A program made the position numbers and the translations under genes. From assembly GCA_016874775.1 (NCBI GenBank), contig VGTJ01000009.1, positions 1 to 60,185 on the forward strand: a DNA stretch of 60,185 nt, read 5' to 3'. Origin of the DNA: Deltaproteobacteria bacterium (GTDB taxonomy: Bacteria; Desulfobacterota; Binatia; Bin18). Positions 56,510 to 60,185 of the stretch are shown one piece after another (position 1 is the stretch's first letter; every line of letters begins with the position of its first letter). The notes under the pieces are model-generated. The model was not told where the DNA came from and did no database searches. It saw nothing but the letters and a program-made list of their open reading frames with translations.

Positions 56510-57159
56510 CCTCTTTCCTCTTTACGAACTATCACGGTGAATTCATACAATCCGTAGTCGTGGAGAATCGCTACCCAACGAGAATAGTGACGCTGGCAGT
56601 AATCGAATAAGAAACCGGGATCGGCATAGTACAAATCTGGACGCATCCGCTCGCGGTCGGAATAACTGGTCAACACATTGAAAGCAAAGCCACGCGTACT
56701 GAGCTGAGCCATTTGCTCGATCGTATCAAGCATGTAGGTGCGCCATTCTTCCAGCTCGGTTGAGAGTTTTACGTTGAAGATCCCGCTCGCAACGGTATAG
56801 TGCGCCGTGGTGAGCGATGCAGGCGCGTCAGAAAACCGACAATTTGCCAGGTGTCCATACTGCTCATGGGCGTAGCGAATCATCGCCGGCGCAAGATCGA
56901 ATCCGTGATAATGAAACGGCACCTGGCAATTCGTCTGCAGGTATGCGGCTAACGCGCCAAAGCCACAGCCAATATCGTTAAAAGAAAAAGGGCCTCGTTC
57001 GCTATCAAGCACCCGGAGGAGTTGTTGAAAACGAAGCTGCTGTGACGCTTCGGAGTTCCAATCAACTCCTCGCGCCGTCGGTCCATGTTCTACAACCTTC
57101 GCCGTATAATAGGCTTCAACTTGCTGTAGCAAGGCGTGTCGCTGACCACTCATACTCAT
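56506..57159 (-). CDS. SAM-dependent methyltransferase
   Basis: About 217 residues from ATG 57159 (an in-frame GTG at 57213 and ATG at 57153 are alternatives). Class I fold: HGPTARGVDWNSEASQQLRF before motif I FNDIGCGFGALAAYL, then YHGFDLAPAMI and FNVLTSYSDRERMRPDLYY. I recall close relatives in surface-polysaccharide clusters. It is divergent from another methyltransferase gene whose start is 97 bases away, and both probably act on glycan intermediates. Confidence 0.75.
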   Translation of the reverse strand: MSMSGQRHALLQQVEAYYTAKVVEHGPTARGVDWNSEASQQLRFQQLLRVLDSERGPFSFNDIGCGFGALAAYLQTNCQVPFHYHGFDLAPAMIRYAHEQYGHLANCRFSDAPASLTTAHYTVASGIFNVKLSTELEEWRTYMLDTIEQMAQLSTRGFAFNVLTSYSDRERMRPDLYYADPGFLFDYCQRHYSRWVAILHDYGLYEFTVIVRKEERG

Positions 57160-57256
57160 TGGTATCGAACAATTCTTGACTTTGGCAAAGGAGTCTCTTA
57201 AAGCACCTTTCACTGATTATCAAGTCAGAAAGGGCTAGCAGTCCACAATCGTCGCC

Positions 57257-58033
57257 ATGAAACTGGTCAGAATTGATCCACCTGGCACCTTCTGTTTCTA
57301 CGAAGCAGTGTTCGATATGGTTGATCGCTTGCACGCACGTACGTTCGTCGAGGTTGGCTGTGGTGCTGGTGGGCTCTCATACAAATTAGTTGAACGCGGG
57401 CTCACAGGCGTTGGCTACGATTTCTCTGCTGAGGCCGTCGCCCTCGCTACGGAAACCTTACGTCCCTTCATTGCCGCGCGACGATACCAACTCATCCACG
57501 GCGACGTGTGGAGTATCGCCGCTAGCGAAGAGCACGTTGACCTGAGCCTCAGTATGATGGTCATGGAACATATCCATGACGATGTGGCATTTTTGCAAAA
57601 GCTTGCCTCGCTCGTCCGCCCTGGTGGGCATGTCCTGGTCGCAGTGCCAGGACGAAAAGAGAAATGGTCGGTTGAGGATGATACCGTTGGTCACTTACGT
57701 CGCTATGACCGAGAAGACTTGATCGCCACCTTTGCGAAAGCACAGATCGAGAATGTTGAAGTGTGGTCCGTTGCGGTCCCTACAGCCAACTTACTTTTCT
57801 CACTCGGGAACCTCATGATTCGTCACAGTGCGGAGACGGAGAAGCGCCAACAAAGCCAGCGCCAGCAAACGGAAACGAGTGGCATCCGCGAGATTCCCTT
57901 TAAGACGGTGTTCCCTCCGTTCTGCAAGCTCCTGTTGAATCGCGTGACACTTGCTCCGCTCTTCTGGCTCCAACGCCGGTTCTACCATACCCGTCTTGGC
58001 TTAACGCTGTTGGGGGTGGGGACAGTGAAATAA
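57257..58033 (+). CDS. SAM-dependent methyltransferase
   Basis: 258 residues; class I Rossmann fold with motif I FVEVGCGAGGLSYKLVE (about 31-47), GYDFSAEAV at strand 2, LIHGDVWSI, and SLSMMVMEHIHDDVAFL at the motif IV position. The carboxy third is basic and contains EKRQQSQRQQTE and a hydrophobic end, so it may sit on the membrane. An O- or C-methyltransferase of polysaccharide or lipid metabolism is likely but unproven. Convergent with the PhyH-like gene, 5 bases apart. Confidence 0.82.
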   Translation: MKLVRIDPPGTFCFYEAVFDMVDRLHARTFVEVGCGAGGLSYKLVERGLTGVGYDFSAEAVALATETLRPFIAARRYQLIHGDVWSIAASEEHVDLSLSMMVMEHIHDDVAFLQKLASLVRPGGHVLVAVPGRKEKWSVEDDTVGHLRRYDREDLIATFAKAQIENVEVWSVAVPTANLLFSLGNLMIRHSAETEKRQQSQRQQTETSGIREIPFKTVFPPFCKLLLNRVTLAPLFWLQRRFYHTRLGLTLLGVGTVK

Positions 58034-58038
58034 CCTGA

Positions 58039-58860
58039 TCATCCTTGCCCACCGCGATATGTCCGTTGTTCGGGTGGCAGTCGAAAGGTTTGCACATCTG
58101 CGGGTGGGATCGCCCACATCCCGAGCGTCTGCGCCAACGGCGAGTCACGATCAATCTGCCCGCGTAATAGCTCCGCCAGGTTAATCTGTTGTTTAATGAA
58201 CGGACGCGTGTATTGCAGATTGATCGCTCGTCGAGGAGAGAGCGAGGTGTTTGCTCCACCGCAGTGGTACACGCGCGAATCAAACACTACTAATGACCCT
58301 CGTGGTGCCACGACCTGCTCGGCATGACGTACGAGGTATTCATCACTTGGAGTGAATATGGTGTGATGAGTGTGCGGAACAAACTTGGTAGCCCCAGTCA
58401 CCGGAGAGAAATCGTCAAGCACCCAGAAGGTATTTACTGAGAGCAGTTGGTCACTCCGAAATGGCTTGGCGAAATCACGATGGAAGACGGTCTGATTACT
58501 CAATTGTTGGGGAAAGGCAATGATGCCGTTGATGAGATGCAAAATCGCGGTTTCACCAACGGTCCGTGCTAACACCGCCATAGTCAATGGATGGCGTACC
58601 AAAGGCGCAAAGGCAAAATCATACTGCAGCAACGCTCGACATATGCCCCACTCTCCGCTTCGCCGTAACGCGGCTTCCCCATATTCATCGCACTGTCGTT
58701 GCCACACGGTATCAAGTCTGCGGCTGAATTATGTGACTTCCGCATCGGCAAGGACTCGTTCAACAATCGCATAGCCCTGGATGTCGACTTCTTCCATGAG
58801 CCGATCAAGATCATCGGCGAGGACTCGTTTTTCACTTTCTTTGTATGATTGATAAGACAC
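58039..58860 (-). pseudogene. PhyH-family 2-oxoglutarate/Fe(II) dioxygenase, interrupted by one in-frame TAA
   Basis: The frame starts at GTG 58860, nine bases after AAGGAG, reading SYQSYKESEKRVLADDLD. It meets TAA at 58729-58731 (codon 44), then continues in the same frame FSRRLDTVWQRQCDEYG to 58039. Iron and 2-oxoglutarate ligands are in the intact part: VFHRDFAKPF (HxD), VYHCGGANTS (distal His) and RRAINLQYTR (Arg). Uninterrupted it is 273 residues. CAA to TAA would explain the stop. Reinitiation after the stop would lose only the amino-terminal helix, so some activity may remain. It lies 20 bases after the GH43-like gene on the same strand. Confidence 0.8.
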
Positions 58861-58880
58861 GGAACGATGCTCCTTCGCGT

Positions 58881-59780
58881 TCAGCTCAGTTCCATAACTG
58901 CCACACCAAAGCCGGTCCGACCATAGCCGTTACCACAATACAACATGTAGCGCTGGCCATCATGATCAAAGACATGCGCGTACGCGACTGCCTCGGCATC
59001 CCATCCTTTGTCTGACGGCAGCAGCCCACCTTTCTCATCCATGCGGTGCCAGTGGATGCCATCAGTCGACTCGGCATAGCCAATACGATAGTGCTGACCA
59101 CGATACGAGACCCACATCTTATAGACGTTGTCCTCGTACAATACACACGGTCGCGCATAGGCATACGACGCATCCGACATCACAGGCAGACACACAGCTC
59201 CAGTGGGGTGCCACTGCACGCCATCGGCTGATTCGGCATATTTGATGACATGCTCCATCTCTCGCTCTCCGTCCCCCCAATTGAGATGCGAACCATACCA
59301 CATGCGCCAACGCGTTGGTTCTTGCATTACCCAGGGATACGACAGTGAGTACGGGTCATGGGAATTACGGTCAAGAATAGGGGCGCGCATCAGCTTGCGA
59401 AATGGACCCCCTGCATGACTGATGGCTACACCAAGACTGTTATGCCACGGTACCGTGACCCCAAGGTTCCATCCCAGGTAATACAGATACCGCGTAGTAC
59501 CACTCTCGACGATACAGCCGAGAGAGGCACCACTATCATCAAACGTTCCGCGCGGACCGGGACTCAACACTGGCTGTTGGGCAATCGCTTGCACGGTCCA
59601 GGTACGACTACACACATCGACATAGCCGACATGCGAGCGATTTTCCTGATCGCGACAACTGAAATAGACACGCCAGCTCCCATCCGCACGCACTTCTGCG
59701 TAGGGATTTGCCGCATGACTCTGCATCCACGGCAGGTGTCCGTCAGGGCAGAAAAGCCGACCTATGCGCGTCCACCCCAT
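58881..59780 (-). CDS. GH43/DUF377-like five-bladed propeller protein
   Basis: 299 residues with repeated propeller blades typical of the GH43/GH62/GH130-like superfamily: SHAANPYAEVRADGSWRVYF, FDDSGASLGCIVESG, NSHDPYSLSYPWV, WRMWYGSHLNWGDGE, VIKYAESADGVQWHPTG, and YRIGYAESTDGIHWHRMDE. Proteins of this sort in glycan clusters are often of unknown activity, and no catalytic set is certain here. It overlaps the end of the GtrB remnant by 19 bases and precedes the PhyH-like gene, so the three form a leftward unit. Confidence 0.8.
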   Translation of the reverse strand: MGWTRIGRLFCPDGHLPWMQSHAANPYAEVRADGSWRVYFSCRDQENRSHVGYVDVCSRTWTVQAIAQQPVLSPGPRGTFDDSGASLGCIVESGTTRYLYYLGWNLGVTVPWHNSLGVAISHAGGPFRKLMRAPILDRNSHDPYSLSYPWVMQEPTRWRMWYGSHLNWGDGEREMEHVIKYAESADGVQWHPTGAVCLPVMSDASYAYARPCVLYEDNVYKMWVSYRGQHYRIGYAESTDGIHWHRMDEKGGLLPSDKGWDAEAVAYAHVFDHDGQRYMLYCGNGYGRTGFGVAVMELS

Positions 59781-60070
59781 ACCTTGCCTCTCTCAGCCTC
59801 AGTAGTGGAGGCGCATTCCGTGGACTCACGCACCACGAATAATGGACGCCCGCGCGTATGTTCGAACATACGCCCGAGATAGAGGCCGACCACTCCCAGT
59901 GAGAAAAGAATGGTTCCACCGATCAACCACAGTGCGACCATTAAACTCGCCCAGCCTTCGACACCAACCGCCCAAAACAATTTCCGATAGACCAGCCATA
60001 TCACTTGCCCTGCGGCGATCAGAGAAAACACCAACCCCATCGCAGTACTGAGGTGCAGTAAGGCATGGGC
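59762..60070 (-). pseudogene. Remnant of a GtrB-type glycosyltransferase, truncated by an IS
   Basis: Only the carboxy-terminal part of a GT2 enzyme is left: two membrane helices (LHLSTAMGLVFSLIAAGQVI and WASLMVALWLIGGTILFSLG) and the closing VVGLYLGRMFEHTRGRPLFV typical of GtrB/bactoprenol glucosyltransferases. Upstream (above about 60070) the sequence becomes the end of a transposase element, so the catalytic domain is lost or beyond the window. The exact junction is inferred from where family resemblance stops. Confidence 0.7.
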
Positions 60071-60087
60071 AAGAATTAAGTTACCGA

Positions 60088-60185
60088 TTAAGAGCGAGGA
60101 AGAAGCGTATAGTTCCAATCGCCATGAAACTTACCGGGTTTGATATTGAGCGCTTGAAACTCATCGTCGGAGACCTGTAGGCCTT
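60088..60185 (-). CDS. ISAzo13-like transposase, C-terminal fragment (runs off the window)
   Basis: Open from the window edge to TAA at 60088-60090, reading GLQVSDDEFQALNIKPGKFH, then GDWNYTLLPRS. I recognise the VSD-E-ALN-K...FHG-WNYT ending of ISAzo13-family (Rhodopirellula-type DDE) transposases; no search was possible. Only about 31 residues are present. The element's outer end must lie between here and the GtrB remnant. Confidence 0.7.
   Translation of the reverse strand, partial: GLQVSDDEFQALNIKPGKFHGDWNYTLLPRS

Overview
The window is about 60 kb of bacterial chromosome with roughly 54% GC, no rRNA or tRNA genes that I can see, and many broken genes and intergenic repeats. Gene content is soil or sediment-like: aerobic benzoyl-CoA catabolism, a P450, SnoaL, VOC, YciI and OsmC-type small proteins, an ArsS-like radical SAM enzyme, and an O-antigen-type cluster. 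It suggests an uncultured Gram-negative lineage of the deltaproteobacterial/Binatota/Entotheonella kind, but that placement is a low-confidence inference. Both ends of the window lie inside transposase genes (IS701-like on the left, ISAzo13-like on the right), as expected if an assembly stopped at multicopy IS elements.

Layout. 0-5.3 kb: IS701-like fragment, arsS-like gene, a composite repeat, a decayed beta-propeller gene, transketolase and a SnoaL-like protein. 5.3-12 kb: a leftward block of secreted proteins (beta-helix, Vps62-like, fibronectin III, small Cys-rich, FG-GAP). 12.5-19.8 kb: a TPR regulator-like protein, then a MacAB/LolCDE-like ABC exporter with membrane-fusion adaptor. 19.8-22.8 kb: leftward TPR protein, cytochrome P450, ferredoxin and a carboxymuconolactone decarboxylase/AhpD-like protein whose CxxC second cysteine is replaced by an in-frame UGA with a SECIS-like hairpin (candidate selenoprotein). 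22.8-27.9 kb: benzoate-CoA ligase, boxC and boxB. 28-31.3 kb: an arylamine N-acetyltransferase gene broken by a 91-bp MITE, a toxin-antitoxin operon with a third HTH gene, and two Hsp20 genes. 31.5-35 kb: PLP decarboxylase, aldo/keto reductase, lipoprotein. 35-49.2 kb: cell-surface glycan region (membrane glycosyltransferase-like proteins, GT2, methyltransferase, sulfotransferase-GT2 fusion, Wzt/Wzm exporter, RfbC, RfbA). 49.4-56.5 kb: fibre-like surface protein, dienelactone hydrolase, glycerol kinase, small enzymes, acyl-CoA-dehydrogenase-like monooxygenase. 56.5-60.1 kb: methyltransferases, PhyH-like dioxygenase, GH43-like protein and a GtrB remnant.

The most notable signals are structural. 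(1) A candidate selenoprotein. (2) Two identical copies of a 91-bp MITE, each with a perfect 6-bp target duplication; removing one restores an enzyme reading frame across its active-site cysteine, and removing the other restores the register of a heptamer repeat. (3) At least seven different sequence families of degenerate tandem repeats, all with period 7, in intergenic gaps. (4) A composite palindromic element present as two full copies and one partial, in which a 199-bp core bounded by inverted repeats is flipped relative to the outer modules. (5) Four single-base frameshifts, all in homopolymer runs and all in surface-glycan genes; these are either contingency loci or sequencing errors. 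Two further genes are interrupted by a single in-frame TAA.
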